A stretch of 64,000 nt of DNA from Streptomyces abyssomicinicus. Lineage in GTDB: Bacteria > Actinomycetota > Actinomycetes > Streptomycetales > Streptomycetaceae. A program made the translations under genes and the position numbers. Location: the NCBI RefSeq assembly GCF_008974245.1, contig NZ_BBZI01000007.1, positions 391,629 through 455,628 on the forward strand. The letters are read 5' to 3'. Shown piece by piece: positions 1 to 29,430 of this stretch (position 1 is its first letter; each line of letters opens with the position of its first letter). The notes under the pieces were generated by a model. The model was not told the origin of the DNA, searched no databases, and was given only the letters and a program-made list of their open reading frames with translations.

Positions 1-1
1 G

Positions 2-3000
2 CCCGCCGCGGCCACCCTCGCCGAACAGGGCGCCGTGACCGGCGACGTGCCACTCACCCCCGTCCAGCACTGGCTCCTCGACACCCTCACCGGCGATCCC
101 GCCCACTTCACCCAGTCGGTCTCCCACCACGTCGACCCCGGCACCGACCCCGACCTGCTCCGGGCGGCGCTCGCGGCGGTCACCGACCACCACGACGCGC
201 TGCGCATGCGCTACGAGCCGGACGGCGCCCAGGGCACACGCCAGTGGGCCGCCGAGCCGGGCGCCGCACCGCACCTGGAGGTGCACGACGCGCCGCACCG
301 GACCGTCGCCGCCGCCCTGGCCCGCGGCTTCGACCTGCGCACCGGCCCGCCGCTGCGCGCCGCGCTGTGCCGCCCCGCCGACGGAGGGCGGCCGGTGCTG
401 CTCCTGGCCGCCCACCACCTGGTGGTGGACTCGGTGTCCTGGCGGGTGATCCTGGAGGACCTGGACGCCGCCTACCGCGCGCTGCGCGCCGGGGATCCGG
501 TGGACCTCGGCCCGAAGACCACGTCGTTCCGCGCCTGGGCGACGCGCCTGGCGGCGCACACCGCCGCCGGCGGCTTCGACGCCGAACTGCCGTACTGGCT
601 GGACGTCGAGGAGACCGAGCTGCCCACCGACCTCGACGGCGCCGACACGGCCGCCCACGAGGAGAGCGTGACCGCCGTCCTGGACGACGAGGACACCCGC
701 CGCCTGCTCCAGGAGGTCCCCGAGGCGTACCGCACCCGCGTCAACGACGTGCTGCTGTGCGCCCTGGGCCGGGTCCTCGCGCGCTGGACGGGACGCGACC
801 GGGTGACGGTGGCCCTGGAGGGCCACGGCCGCGAGGACCTCTTCGACGGGACCGACCTCTCCCGCACCGTCGGATGGTTCACCGCGATGTACCCCGTCAC
901 CCTGGACGTGCCGCGCTCGGCGGACACCGGGGCCGTACTGAAGTCGGTCAAGGAGAACCTGCGGGCCGTCCCGCACGGCGGCCTCGGCCACGGCGCCCTG
1001 CGGTACCTCCGCCCGGACGGCGGCGACACCGCCGCCGAACTGCCCGGACTCCCGCAGATCTCCTTCAACTACCTGGGCCGGCAGGACTGGCACACCGCCC
1101 CGGGCGGCCTGCTGCACGCCCCCTGCGACGGCCTGTCCGGCGGCATGGACCCCGGCGCGCGGCGCCCGCACCTCATCGACGTGCTCGGCCGGGTCACCGA
1201 CAAACGGCTGGAGTTCACCTGGTCGTACTCCCGGGAGATCCACCACCGGGAGACCGTGGCCCGCCTCGCCGCCGAGACGGTGGACGAACTGCGCGCGATC
1301 GTCCGGCACTGCGCCACCCCCGGCGCCGGCGGCCGCACCCCGTCGGACTTCCCGCTGGCCCGCCTCGACCAGGCCGCCGTGGACCGCCTCGCCGGCACCG
1401 GCCGCGACGTCACCGACGTCTACCCGCTCACCCCCACCCAGGCCGGCATGGTCGTCCACGCCCTGGACGAACCCGGGCAGGGCCTGTACGTCGAACAGAT
1501 CACCTTCGTCATGGACGGCGTGCGCGATCCGCGGACACTCGCCGCCGCCTGGCAGCACGTCGTCGACCGCACGCCCGTGCTGCGCACCGCCGTCGTCCTG
1601 AGCGACGTGCCGGAGCCCCTCCAGGTGGTGCGCCGCGCCGCCCGGCTGCCCGTCACCGAGGACGACTGGTCCGCACTGCCCCCGGCGCGGCGGGACGAAC
1701 GGCTCACCCGGCTGCTGGCCGAGGACCGGGCCCGCGGCATGGCCCTGGACCGGCCGCCGCTGCTGCGCGTCACCCTGATCCGGCTGGGCCCGGACCAGGT
1801 GCGCGTGGTGTGGACCTTCCACCACCTGCTGCTCGACGGCTGGAGCGTCTTCCACGTGCTCGGCGACGTCCTGGCGGCCCACGCGGCGCTCGCCCGGGGC
1901 GAGGAACCCCGGCTGCCGGAACGACGGCCGTTCGCGGACTACGCGGCCTGGCTCGCCGCGCGGGGCACCGAGGGCGCCGACGACCACTGGCGCGCCGTCC
2001 TCGGCGACCTCACCGCGCCCACCCCGCTGCCCTACGACACCCGGCCCGCGCAGGGCGCCACGGCCCGCTCGGACACCTGGCTGTCGCACCGGCTCGACGC
2101 CGGGGAGACCACCCGGCTCCGGGAGTTCGCCCGCCGCCACCACCTCACCCTCAACACTGTCGTCCAGGGAGCCTGGGCCCTGCTGCTGTCCCGCCTCGGC
2201 GACACGCCGGACGTCTGCTTCGGCACCACCGTCTCCGGACGCCCGGCGGACCTGCCCGGCGCGGACACCATCACCGGCCTGTTCATCACCACCCTGCCCG
2301 CCCGGGTCACCGTCGACGGGCAGGCCCGCTGCGTGCCGTGGCTGCGGGAGACCCAGCGGGCACGGGCCGAGGACCGGCGCTTCGAGCACCTGCCGCTGAC
2401 CCGGCTGCGGGCGCTGAGCGGACTGCCCGAGGGCATGCCGCTCTTCGACAGCCTCATCGTCCTCGAGAACTACCCGGTGGCCGACACCACGGCCGGCTCC
2501 CAGGGCGTCCGGGTGCACGAGCTGGACGCCCGCGAGGCCACCAACTACCCGCTCACCGTGGTGGTGTCCCCCGGCGAGCGGCTCACCGTCGAACTCGGCC
2601 ACGACCCCCGGTACTTCGGGGAGACCACCGCCCGCTCGCTGGCCGCCCGGCTGCTGCACACCCTGCGGGGCCTCGCCGCCGCCGACGAGGACACCCGGCT
2701 CGACGACCTCGACGTGCTGCCCCCGGAGGAACGCGGACGCCTGCTCGCCGGACCGGCGCGCCCGGGCCCGGGCCCGGAGCCGGTGACCGCCGCGCCGCTG
2801 GCCGCGCTGATCGAGACGGCCGTGGACCGGTGGCCCGACGCCCCCGCCCTCACCGCACCCGGCCTGGAACTGACCTTCGCGGAGATCGAGGAACGGGCCA
2901 ACCGCCTGGCGCACCGGCTCATCGCCCGCGGCGCCGCGCCCGGCACGCTCGTCGGGCTCCTGCTGCCCCGCTCCGCGGAGATGGTGATCGCCCAGTTCGC

Positions 3001-4558
3001 GGTGGCCAAGACCGGCGCCGCCTTCCTGCCGGTCGACCCCGGCCACCCCGAGGAGCGCATCGCCCTGGTGCTGCGCGACGCGGCGCCCGCCGTCGTCCTC
3101 GACGCCGAGGAGACCGGCGCCCTCCTCGCGGCGCCGCCCGGCGGCGCACCGGCGCACCGGCCCACCGACGCCGACCGCGCACGCCCCCTGGACCTCGACG
3201 ACCCGGCGTACGTCATCCACACCTCCGGGTCCACCGGCACCCCCAAGGGCGTCGTGGTCACCCACCGCGGCCTGGCCGCCTTCTCCGCCGCCGAGGCCGC
3301 CCACTACCGGGTCCGCGCCGGCGACCGGGTGCTGGCGTTCTCGACGCCCAGCTTCGACGCGTCGGTGCTGGAGCTGTGCATGTCCCTGCCGCACGGCGCC
3401 CGCCTGGTCGTGCCGGCCCCCGGACCGCTGCTCGGCGCACAGCTCGCCCAGGTGCTGCGCGAGGAACGCATCACCCACACGCTGCTGCCGCCGGCCGCGC
3501 TCGCCACCGTGCCCCCGGACGTCCCCGGCACCCTGCCGGACCTCAGGACCCTGGTGGTCGGCGCCGACGCGTGCCGCGCCGAACTGGCCGCCCGGTGGGC
3601 GCCGCACCACCGGATGATCAACTCCTACGGGCCGACCGAGGCCACCGTGGTCGCCACCTGGTCCGCTCCGCTGGAGCCCGACGGCACCGCCCCGCCCATC
3701 GGCCGCCGCCTGCCCGGCACCCGCGCCTACGTCCTGGACGCACGGCTGCGGCCGGTCCCCGCCGGGACGGCCGGCGAACTCTGGCTGGCCGGGGACGCGC
3801 TGGCCCGCGGCTACCTCGGCCGGCCCGGCCTGACCGCGGCCCGGTTCACCGCCGACCCGTTCGGCCCGCCCGGCAGCCGCATGTACCGCACCGGCGACCT
3901 GGTACGCAGCGACGCCCACGGCGAACTGCACCACCTGGGCCGCACCGACCACCAGCTGAAGCTGCGCGGCCACCGCATCGAGGCCGGCGAGGTCGAGGCC
4001 GCCCTGGTGCGTCATCCCGCCGTCCTGGACGCCGTGGTGGGCGTCCGGGAGGACGAGCCGGGGCTGCCCCGGCTGGTCGCCCACGTCCTCACCGCGCCCG
4101 GCCAGGCCGCGCCCACCGCGTCCGCCCTGCGGGCACACACCGCCCGCACCCTGCCCGGCCCCATGGTGCCCTCGGCGATCGTGGTGATGGACCGCTTCCC
4201 GCTGACCGGGAACGGCAAGACCGACCGGGCCGCGCTGCCCGCCCCCGGGCCGCGGGCCGAGGCGACGGCCGGACGCGTCGCCCCGCGCACCCCGACCGAG
4301 GAGGCGCTCGCCGCCCTCTGGGAGGAGGTCCTGGGCACACCGGTCGGCGCCGAGGACGACTTCTTCCTGCTCGGCGGCGACTCCCTGCGCGCCCTGCGGA
4401 TCGTCTCCCGCGCCAACGACGCCTTCGGCGTCACGCTCACGCCCCGCGACGTCCTGGTCTCCCGCACCGTCGCCGCGCTGGCGGAGCTGGTCGAGGAGCA
4501 GGTGCTCAGCGAACTCGAGGCCGCCGCCCGTGGCGCCGGCGAATCCTACGAACGGTGA
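2..4558 (+). CDS. Nonribosomal peptide synthetase, 5'-truncated (E-C-A-T)
   Basis: This is the C-terminal part of an NRPS subunit; the frame is open at the left edge, so the gene starts outside the window. Domains in order are: epimerization (about nt 47-1395, LTPVQHW and HHLVVDSVSW), condensation (about 1410-2700, YPLTPTQAGM and HHLLLDGWS), adenylation (about 2800-4250, HTSGSTGTPKG), and a carrier domain with FFLLGGDSL, whose phosphopantetheine Ser codon is 4382-4384. The E domain acts on the residue loaded by the missing upstream module. The following C domain has the DCL-type opening, which fits. Hand alignment to the GrsA Phe pocket reads D-A-L-L-V-G-S-V-V, a hydrophobic pocket I cannot assign. 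The chain passes to the next subunit, whose first C domain is of LCL type. Confidence 0.95.
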   Translation, partial: PAAATLAEQGAVTGDVPLTPVQHWLLDTLTGDPAHFTQSVSHHVDPGTDPDLLRAALAAVTDHHDALRMRYEPDGAQGTRQWAAEPGAAPHLEVHDAPHRTVAAALARGFDLRTGPPLRAALCRPADGGRPVLLLAAHHLVVDSVSWRVILEDLDAAYRALRAGDPVDLGPKTTSFRAWATRLAAHTAAGGFDAELPYWLDVEETELPTDLDGADTAAHEESVTAVLDDEDTRRLLQEVPEAYRTRVNDVLLCALGRVLARWTGRDRVTVALEGHGREDLFDGTDLSRTVGWFTAMYPVTLDVPRSADTGAVLKSVKENLRAVPHGGLGHGALRYLRPDGGDTAAELPGLPQISFNYLGRQDWHTAPGGLLHAPCDGLSGGMDPGARRPHLIDVLGRVTDKRLEFTWSYSREIHHRETVARLAAETVDELRAIVRHCATPGAGGRTPSDFPLARLDQAAVDRLAGTGRDVTDVYPLTPTQAGMVVHALDEPGQGLYVEQITFVMDGVRDPRTLAAAWQHVVDRTPVLRTAVVLSDVPEPLQVVRRAARLPVTEDDWSALPPARRDERLTRLLAEDRARGMALDRPPLLRVTLIRLGPDQVRVVWTFHHLLLDGWSVFHVLGDVLAAHAALARGEEPRLPERRPFADYAAWLAARGTEGADDHWRAVLGDLTAPTPLPYDTRPAQGATARSDTWLSHRLDAGETTRLREFARRHHLTLNTVVQGAWALLLSRLGDTPDVCFGTTVSGRPADLPGADTITGLFITTLPARVTVDGQARCVPWLRETQRARAEDRRFEHLPLTRLRALSGLPEGMPLFDSLIVLENYPVADTTAGSQGVRVHELDAREATNYPLTVVVSPGERLTVELGHDPRYFGETTARSLAARLLHTLRGLAAADEDTRLDDLDVLPPEERGRLLAGPARPGPGPEPVTAAPLAALIETAVDRWPDAPALTAPGLELTFAEIEERANRLAHRLIARGAAPGTLVGLLLPRSAEMVIAQFAVAKTGAAFLPVDPGHPEERIALVLRDAAPAVVLDAEETGALLAAPPGGAPAHRPTDADRARPLDLDDPAYVIHTSGSTGTPKGVVVTHRGLAAFSAAEAAHYRVRAGDRVLAFSTPSFDASVLELCMSLPHGARLVVPAPGPLLGAQLAQVLREERITHTLLPPAALATVPPDVPGTLPDLRTLVVGADACRAELAARWAPHHRMINSYGPTEATVVATWSAPLEPDGTAPPIGRRLPGTRAYVLDARLRPVPAGTAGELWLAGDALARGYLGRPGLTAARFTADPFGPPGSRMYRTGDLVRSDAHGELHHLGRTDHQLKLRGHRIEAGEVEAALVRHPAVLDAVVGVREDEPGLPRLVAHVLTAPGQAAPTASALRAHTARTLPGPMVPSAIVVMDRFPLTGNGKTDRAALPAPGPRAEATAGRVAPRTPTEEALAALWEEVLGTPVGAEDDFFLLGGDSLRALRIVSRANDAFGVTLTPRDVLVSRTVAALAELVEEQVLSELEAAARGAGESYER

Positions 4559-4572
4559 AGGACCCGACCCCG

Positions 4573-24747
<20,175 letters not shown>

Positions 24748-24843
24748 GGATGGGCGCCGCCAGGGCGCGCTGCCCGCCCCGGCACCGGGGCGCCACACGC
24801 CCGGCGCACGGCCGCGCGAGCGGCCCGGCGTGACGGCACGAAC

Positions 24844-24897
24844 CAAGAGACAGAGAAGCAGAGAGACAGAGAAACAGAGAGACGGAGAGGCAGACAG
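24844..24897 (+). repeat. Purine-rich, T-free tandem repeat leader before mbtH-like gene
   Basis: About three imperfect copies of a 16-nt unit (CAGAGAGACAGAGAAA type) lie directly before the MbtH start codon. The stretch contains only A, G and C and is far less GC-rich than its surroundings. It offers several overlapping GAGAG or GGAGAGG ribosome-binding options and should be unstructured in the mRNA. Confidence 0.8.
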
Positions 24898-25101
24898 ATG
24901 GACGAGAACACCCGCTACCAGGTGCTGCGCAACGACGAGGACCAGTACTCGCTGTGGCCGGCCGACATCGAGGTGCCCGCCGGATGGCAGCCCGTCGGCA
25001 AGGAGGGCACCGAGGCCGAGTGCACCGCCTACGTCGACGAGGTCTGGACCGACATGCGCCCGCGCAGCCTGCGCGAGCGCATGGAGAACGCCGAGGCCTG
25101 A
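24898..25101 (+). CDS. MbtH-like NRPS accessory protein
   Basis: This 67-residue protein is of normal MbtH length and binds NRPS adenylation domains to support their folding or activity. The conserved pattern is visible: N-terminal NRNDEDQYSLWP-like segment (here RNDEDQYSLWP), PAGW, and the C-terminal WTDMRP with its conserved Trp and Pro. It lies 150 bp after the giant NRPS and is the first of four accessory genes, so it very likely serves these two synthetases. The start follows the purine repeat with GGAGAGG in range. Confidence 0.95.
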   Translation: MDENTRYQVLRNDEDQYSLWPADIEVPAGWQPVGKEGTEAECTAYVDEVWTDMRPRSLRERMENAEA

Positions 25102-25196
25102 TCCGGCGTCACGCCGGGGCGCGGCGGCACGGCCCGACGCCCGTGCCGCCGCGCCCGGCACCCGCCCCCACCACTCCCGTCGACCTGGAGACCGTG

Positions 25197-25712
25197 ATGA
25201 AGACACCCGTCCTGTACACCGAACGCCTGGAGTTCCTGCCGTACCGTCCAGCGGACGAGGACGCCTTCGTCGCCCTGCTGCGCGACGAGGAGGTCTGCCG
25301 CTGGATGGGCCAGGAGCGGGTCCCGGAGGCGGAGATCCGCGCCCTGTTCCGCGCCGTCCTCGACGAGGTCTACCCGCAGCGACTGTTCGACGTGTGGGGG
25401 CTGTGGCACGAGGGGACGTACGTCGGGCACGCCGAGGTGAAGAAGACCGGCAACGTCGAGGGCCACGAACTCGTCACCGCCCTGGCCCCCGCGTACTGGG
25501 GCAAGGGTCTGGGCACCGAGGCGGTGCGCGGCCTGCTCCGCCACGCCGCCGACAACCTCGGCCTGACGGAGGTCTGGGGCATGGTCGGCGCGGGGAACGC
25601 CGCCAGCCTCGCCATGTCCCGCCGGCTCGGCTTCCGCCAGGTCAAGGACGTCGTGTCCGAGGACGGCACGGTGACCCGGATGGTCGTGCTCCCCGTCACC
25701 GGCTCCGCCTGA
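25197..25712 (+). CDS. GNAT-family N-acetyltransferase (RimJ/RimL-like)
   Basis: This 171-residue protein has an acetyltransferase_3-type opening (TERLEFLPYRPADEDAFVAL). It also has an acetyl-CoA-binding segment with YWGKGLGTEAVRGLL and the usual GNAT ending N-AASLAMSRRLGFR. The predicted reaction is acetyl transfer to an amine. In this cluster it could acetylate the peptide, for example at the predicted basic residue, or act as a self-protection enzyme; this is inference from context only. ATG 25197 has GGAG six bases upstream. The stop overlaps the next gene's start (TGATG), which suggests translational coupling. Confidence 0.85.
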   Translation: MKTPVLYTERLEFLPYRPADEDAFVALLRDEEVCRWMGQERVPEAEIRALFRAVLDEVYPQRLFDVWGLWHEGTYVGHAEVKKTGNVEGHELVTALAPAYWGKGLGTEAVRGLLRHAADNLGLTEVWGMVGAGNAASLAMSRRLGFRQVKDVVSEDGTVTRMVVLPVTGSA

Positions 25713-26485
25713 TGGACACGACCGGAGCGCGGACCGACGCGCACAGCCCCTGGTTCCGGCGCCAGGGGACCGGACGCCCGCGGCTGCGGCTGGTCTGCTT
25801 CCCGCACGCCGGGGGAGCCGCGACGGCGTACGCCGACTGGCCGTCCGGGCTGCCCGAGGGGGTGGAGCTGCTGGCGGTCCAGTACCCGGGCCGGCAGGAC
25901 CGCCTCGCCGAACCGTGCGCGGACTCCCTGGCCGGCCTGGCCGAAGCGGTCACCACCGCCCTCCTGCCCCACCTCGGCCTGCCCGTCGCCCTGTTCGGGC
26001 ACAGCATGGGCAGCGCCGTCGCCTACGAGGTCGCGCTGCGCCTGCGGCGGGCGGCGGACACCGAACCCGTCGCGCTCCTGGTGTCCGGGCGGCGGGCCCC
26101 GCACCTCGGCGGCCGGGTGCCGGTCCGGCTCGACGACGCCGGGCTGCTGGAGTCGGTCAGGCGCCTGTCGAGCCCCGACGCGTGGGCGTACGACCATCCC
26201 GACCTGCGCGAGGTGCTGATGCCGTCCCTGCGGGGCGACCACCGGCTGCTCGACGCCTACCGCCCGGACCCCCCGGCCGAGCGGCTGCGGGTCCCGGTCA
26301 CCGTCTACGGCGGCGACGACGACCCCGTCTGCCCGGTGGCCGACCTGGACACCTGGGCGCAGGTCACCGACGCCGGGCACGAGACGGTGGTGCTGCCCGG
26401 CGGGCACTTCTTCCTGCGTGAGCGGCAGGCCGCGCTGCTCGCGCACCTCTCCTCCCGGCTCGCCCCGCACCTCGGGGGACCGTGA
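25712..26485 (+). CDS. Type II thioesterase (alpha/beta hydrolase)
   Basis: This 257-residue external thioesterase of the GrsT/RifR type usually hydrolyses mis-primed or stalled acyl groups from NRPS carrier domains. Visible motifs are LVCFPHAGG near the N terminus, the nucleophile elbow GHSMGS, a late Asp in YGGDDDPVCP, and the catalytic His in LPGGHFFL. This enzyme class edits rather than releases product. Its presence therefore does not solve the missing release domain of the upstream NRPS. The ATG shares a base with the stop of the acetyltransferase gene. Confidence 0.93.
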   Translation: MDTTGARTDAHSPWFRRQGTGRPRLRLVCFPHAGGAATAYADWPSGLPEGVELLAVQYPGRQDRLAEPCADSLAGLAEAVTTALLPHLGLPVALFGHSMGSAVAYEVALRLRRAADTEPVALLVSGRRAPHLGGRVPVRLDDAGLLESVRRLSSPDAWAYDHPDLREVLMPSLRGDHRLLDAYRPDPPAERLRVPVTVYGGDDDPVCPVADLDTWAQVTDAGHETVVLPGGHFFLRERQAALLAHLSSRLAPHLGGP

Positions 26486-26591
26486 CCGTGGGCCGCGCGG
26501 GACGCCGGACCCCGCCGGGCCGCCCGGAACAGGAGCGCGCCGGCGGGGGTTCGCACCGGGTGACACCGCCCGACGGAATCCGAGGAGCCCC

Positions 26592-27641
26592 ATGCCGTCC
26601 GCCCCGGACACCCCCGCCACGTCCCGGCCGCTGCGCAAGCTCGGCTTCCTGACCATCGGACTGTTCGACGAGGCCGACCCACGCCCCGGCCACGAGGCCA
26701 CGCTGGAGTTGATCGAACTCGGCGAGCGCCTCGGCCTGGACAGTGCCTGGCTGCGCCACCGCCACCTCCAGCACGGCATCTCCTCGCCGGTGGCGGTCCT
26801 GGCCGCGGCGACCCAGCGCACCCGGCGCATCGCGCTGGGCACCGCCGTCACCCCCCTCGGCTGGGAGAACCCGCTGCGCCTCGCCGAGGACCTGGCCACC
26901 GTGGACGTCCTGTCGGGCGGCCGCCTCAACCCCGGCGTCAGCGTCGGCCCGCCGGTCCACTGGGAGGACGTCAAGGACGCGCTCTACCCGGACACCGCGG
27001 ACGCCGAGGACTTCGGGTACGGGCGGGTGAGCCGCCTGCTCGACCTGGTCGCCGGCAGGCCCGCGTCCCGCTTCAGCGGCACCCAGGGCATCGAGGTCTT
27101 CTCCGACCGGGTGCAGCCGCATTCGCCCGGCCTGCGCGAGCGCATGTGGTACGGCGGGGCCGGTCTGCGTTCCGCGGGCTGGGCGGGGGAGCAGGGCATG
27201 AACCTGCTGACCAGCAGCGTGGTCAGGGCCGAGGGCCCCGAGGACGCCGTCCCGGACTTCGACGCCGTCCAGCTCTCCCACATCCGCGCCTTCCGCGCCG
27301 CCCACCCGCACGGTGAACAGGCCCGTGTCTCGCACGGGCTGGTGGTCGTCCCGACCGACGGCGCGTCACCGGCCCAGCGGGCCCGCTACGAGCGGTACGC
27401 GCGGGAGCGGCTTCCCCGCACCCGCTCCCCGCAGGGTCCGGCGCGGCTGCTGTTCGCCCCCGACCTGGTGGGCCCCAGCGAGGAACTCGCCGAACGCCTC
27501 ACCTCGCTCGCCTCCTTCCGGGAGGCCGACGAGGTGGCCTTCGCCCTGCCGTTCACGTTCGCCAAGGAGGACCACGCGCAGATCCTCACCGACTTCGCCA
27601 CCCGTCTGGGACCCCTCCTCGGCTGGCACCCGGCCGGCTGA
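26592..27641 (+). CDS. LLM-class flavin-dependent oxidoreductase
   Basis: This 349-residue protein belongs to the bacterial luciferase-like superfamily. Recognisable segments are LGFLTIGLFDE at the N terminus, SSPVAVLAAATQRTRRIALG, and NPLRLAEDLATVDVLSGGR. Family members use reduced FMN or F420 to hydroxylate or otherwise oxidise substrates; the cofactor cannot be decided from sequence. It follows the thioesterase by 106 bp in the same direction and is probably the last gene of the NRPS operon, possibly a tailoring enzyme. The ATG has a GAGG Shine-Dalgarno five to six bases upstream. Confidence 0.88.
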   Translation: MPSAPDTPATSRPLRKLGFLTIGLFDEADPRPGHEATLELIELGERLGLDSAWLRHRHLQHGISSPVAVLAAATQRTRRIALGTAVTPLGWENPLRLAEDLATVDVLSGGRLNPGVSVGPPVHWEDVKDALYPDTADAEDFGYGRVSRLLDLVAGRPASRFSGTQGIEVFSDRVQPHSPGLRERMWYGGAGLRSAGWAGEQGMNLLTSSVVRAEGPEDAVPDFDAVQLSHIRAFRAAHPHGEQARVSHGLVVVPTDGASPAQRARYERYARERLPRTRSPQGPARLLFAPDLVGPSEELAERLTSLASFREADEVAFALPFTFAKEDHAQILTDFATRLGPLLGWHPAG

Positions 27642-27716
27642 ACAACCCGCGGGCGGCCGGCCGGCGCGCGGGCGGGACCCGGCGCGGTGCCGCGGTCACC
27701 GGCCGCCCGCCGCGCC

Positions 27717-27722
27717 TACGAT
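27717..27722 (+). promoter_or_regulatory. -10 element of a leaderless promoter for the DedA gene
   Basis: TACGAT fits the actinobacterial TANNNT -10 consensus and ends six bases before the ATG at 27729. This spacing expects transcription to start at or next to the start codon. No Shine-Dalgarno sequence is seen before the ATG. The -35 region is weak. Confidence 0.45.
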
Positions 27723-27728
27723 GACGCC

Positions 27729-28379
27729 ATGGCCCACCCCCTGCCGGGCCCCCTGGCGCATCTGGAACCGCTGCTCGGCCACTACGGCTACTGGGCGGTG
27801 GGCGGCGTGATCCTCGTCGAGGACTTCGGCCTCCCGGTCCCCGGCGAGACGGTCCTGATCGCCGCGGGCGTCTACGCGGGGGCCGGGCGGCTGAACATCG
27901 CGGCCGTGGCGCTGACCGCGTTCGCCGCCGCCGTCGCCGGGGACAACATCGGCTACCTGATCGGCAGGTACGGGGGCCGCGCCCTGGTGCACCGATGGGG
28001 CAGGTACGTCCTCCTGACGCCGGAACGGTTCGCGCGGGCCGAGGCGTTCTACACCCGCCACGGCGGCAAGATCGTCACCGTGGCCCGCTTCGTCGACGGC
28101 CTGCGCCAGGTCAACGGCATCGCCGCCGGCACCACCGGCATGCCGTGGTGGCGGTTCCTCGCCTTCAACGCACTCGGCGCGGCACTGTGGGTGGGGCTGT
28201 GGGCGACACTCGCGTACCTGGCCGGGGACCACATCACCGAGATCTACGCGGTGGTCTCCCGCTACCAGCGGTACGTCCTCATCGGCCTCGGCGTCCTGGT
28301 CGCCGCCCTGATCGTCCGGCACCTGCTGCGGCGCCGGCGGGCGCGGGAGCGGGAGCGGCAGGCCCGCCCCGGGCCGTGA
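27729..28379 (+). CDS. DedA family membrane protein
   Basis: This 216-residue integral membrane protein of the DedA/SNARE-associated (VTT) family is thought to act in lipid scrambling or envelope homeostasis. Family motifs are clear: VEDFGLPVPGETVL near the N terminus, GDNIGYLIGRYGG, and FVDGLRQVNGIAAGTTGM followed by W-R-F. Several hydrophobic segments and an Arg-rich cytoplasmic tail (RRRRARERERQ) are present. It stands alone, 87 bp after the NRPS operon, with its own apparent leaderless promoter. It is probably unrelated to the peptide cluster. Confidence 0.92.
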   Translation: MAHPLPGPLAHLEPLLGHYGYWAVGGVILVEDFGLPVPGETVLIAAGVYAGAGRLNIAAVALTAFAAAVAGDNIGYLIGRYGGRALVHRWGRYVLLTPERFARAEAFYTRHGGKIVTVARFVDGLRQVNGIAAGTTGMPWWRFLAFNALGAALWVGLWATLAYLAGDHITEIYAVVSRYQRYVLIGLGVLVAALIVRHLLRRRRARERERQARPGP

Positions 28380-28420
28380 GGGCCCGGGGCCCTTCGCCCC
28401 GTCGACGCCCGGCCGGCGTC
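28380..28420. terminator. Candidate bidirectional terminator between convergent genes
   Basis: Two short GC-rich hairpins sit between the convergent stops. One has AGGGCC/GGCCCT arms (28380-28394) and the other GACGCC/GGCGTC arms (28404-28420). There is no T-tract, which is common for Streptomyces terminators but leaves the call tentative. Confidence 0.35.
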
Positions 28421-29285
28421 AGTCGAAGAGCGAGGGATCGGACGACGGCGTGCGGCCGGCGAGGACGTCCTGGAGCCGCTGGGTGCCCTGCTGGACCGCG
28501 GACCTGGTGGTGCTCTCCTTCGCGCCGTCCAGACCGCCCTGGGTGACCGTGATCGCGTCGGCGCCGACCTGGACCACCGCCACCGCCAGGGTGAGGGTCG
28601 CCGGTTCACCGGCGCCGGTGCCCCGCACCGTCACCGTGAGCCCCTGCCGGGCGTCGCCCACGTCGGGCAGCGACGTCTCCACCACCTCGACGGTCCGCCG
28701 CCCGCCGTCGTCGCCGGTGAGGGTGAAGCTGTCGCAGCTCTGCGGCAGCGACCGCAGCCACCGCATCGACGCGTCGAGGTCCGACTGCCCGTAGGCGGCG
28801 ACCTGGTAGAGCAGCCGGGAGTCGCCCTCCTCGAAACCGGTGAGCGCCGAGGCACCGGAAGGGCTGCCCAGCAGCGTCTCGTCGAAGAGCGCCTCGGCCA
28901 GGCGTCCGCAGTCGGAGACGTCCGACCGGCCCGTCAGGAACTGCGCCGCGTCGACGTCGCCGAGCAGCAGGCGGTTCCGCCAGGCCCGCGCGGTCCCGGG
29001 TCCGACCTGGGTCCAGGCGTCCTCGATGTCCGCCTCGGTGATCAGCGCCTGGCGCGCGCCCTCCTCGGTGAGGCCGGGCGTCGGCGAGGGGGAGGCGGGC
29101 GTGGCCGCCGCGGCGGGGCGCTCAGCCGGTCCGGCGCCGGTGCGCGACTGCGGCCCGGTCGCCCCTTCCCCCGCGGAGCAGGCCGCGGTGGCGAACAGCG
29201 CCGCGGCCGCCGCCGCGGCGGCGAGGAAACGGGCCGGGCGAACGGCCGGGCCCGCGGCCGGCACGGACGGACGGGGGGTGGTCAC
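28419..29285 (-). CDS. Putative lipoprotein of unknown function
   Basis: This 288-residue exported protein has an Arg-containing N terminus, an Ala-rich hydrophobic stretch and a lipobox-like TAAC with Cys36. Next comes a Pro/Ser/Thr/Ala-rich linker to about residue 75, then a folded domain beginning LTEEGARQALITEADIEDAW. That layout resembles the PknH-like/sensor-type extracellular domains of actinobacteria, but I do not recognise a specific family. The GTG at 29285 was chosen because AGGAGG lies five bases upstream; a longer upstream ORF lacks such a site. It follows the 219-residue gene on the same strand. Confidence 0.75.
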   Translation of the reverse strand: MTTPRPSVPAAGPAVRPARFLAAAAAAAALFATAACSAGEGATGPQSRTGAGPAERPAAAATPASPSPTPGLTEEGARQALITEADIEDAWTQVGPGTARAWRNRLLLGDVDAAQFLTGRSDVSDCGRLAEALFDETLLGSPSGASALTGFEEGDSRLLYQVAAYGQSDLDASMRWLRSLPQSCDSFTLTGDDGGRRTVEVVETSLPDVGDARQGLTVTVRGTGAGEPATLTLAVAVVQVGADAITVTQGGLDGAKESTTRSAVQQGTQRLQDVLAGRTPSSDPSLFD

Positions 29286-29430
29286 CAGTGCCTCCTGAGG
29301 AACGGAAGAAAACGACGGCCCGGCGCCGGGGCGCTCCGGGGGTTCCCGCTGTGCGTCCACCGCACCACCGACCGGCGGCCACGACCAGCGCAGCACCGTC
29401 GGACGGGTGACGAGGGGGCGCGGCGGGGCG

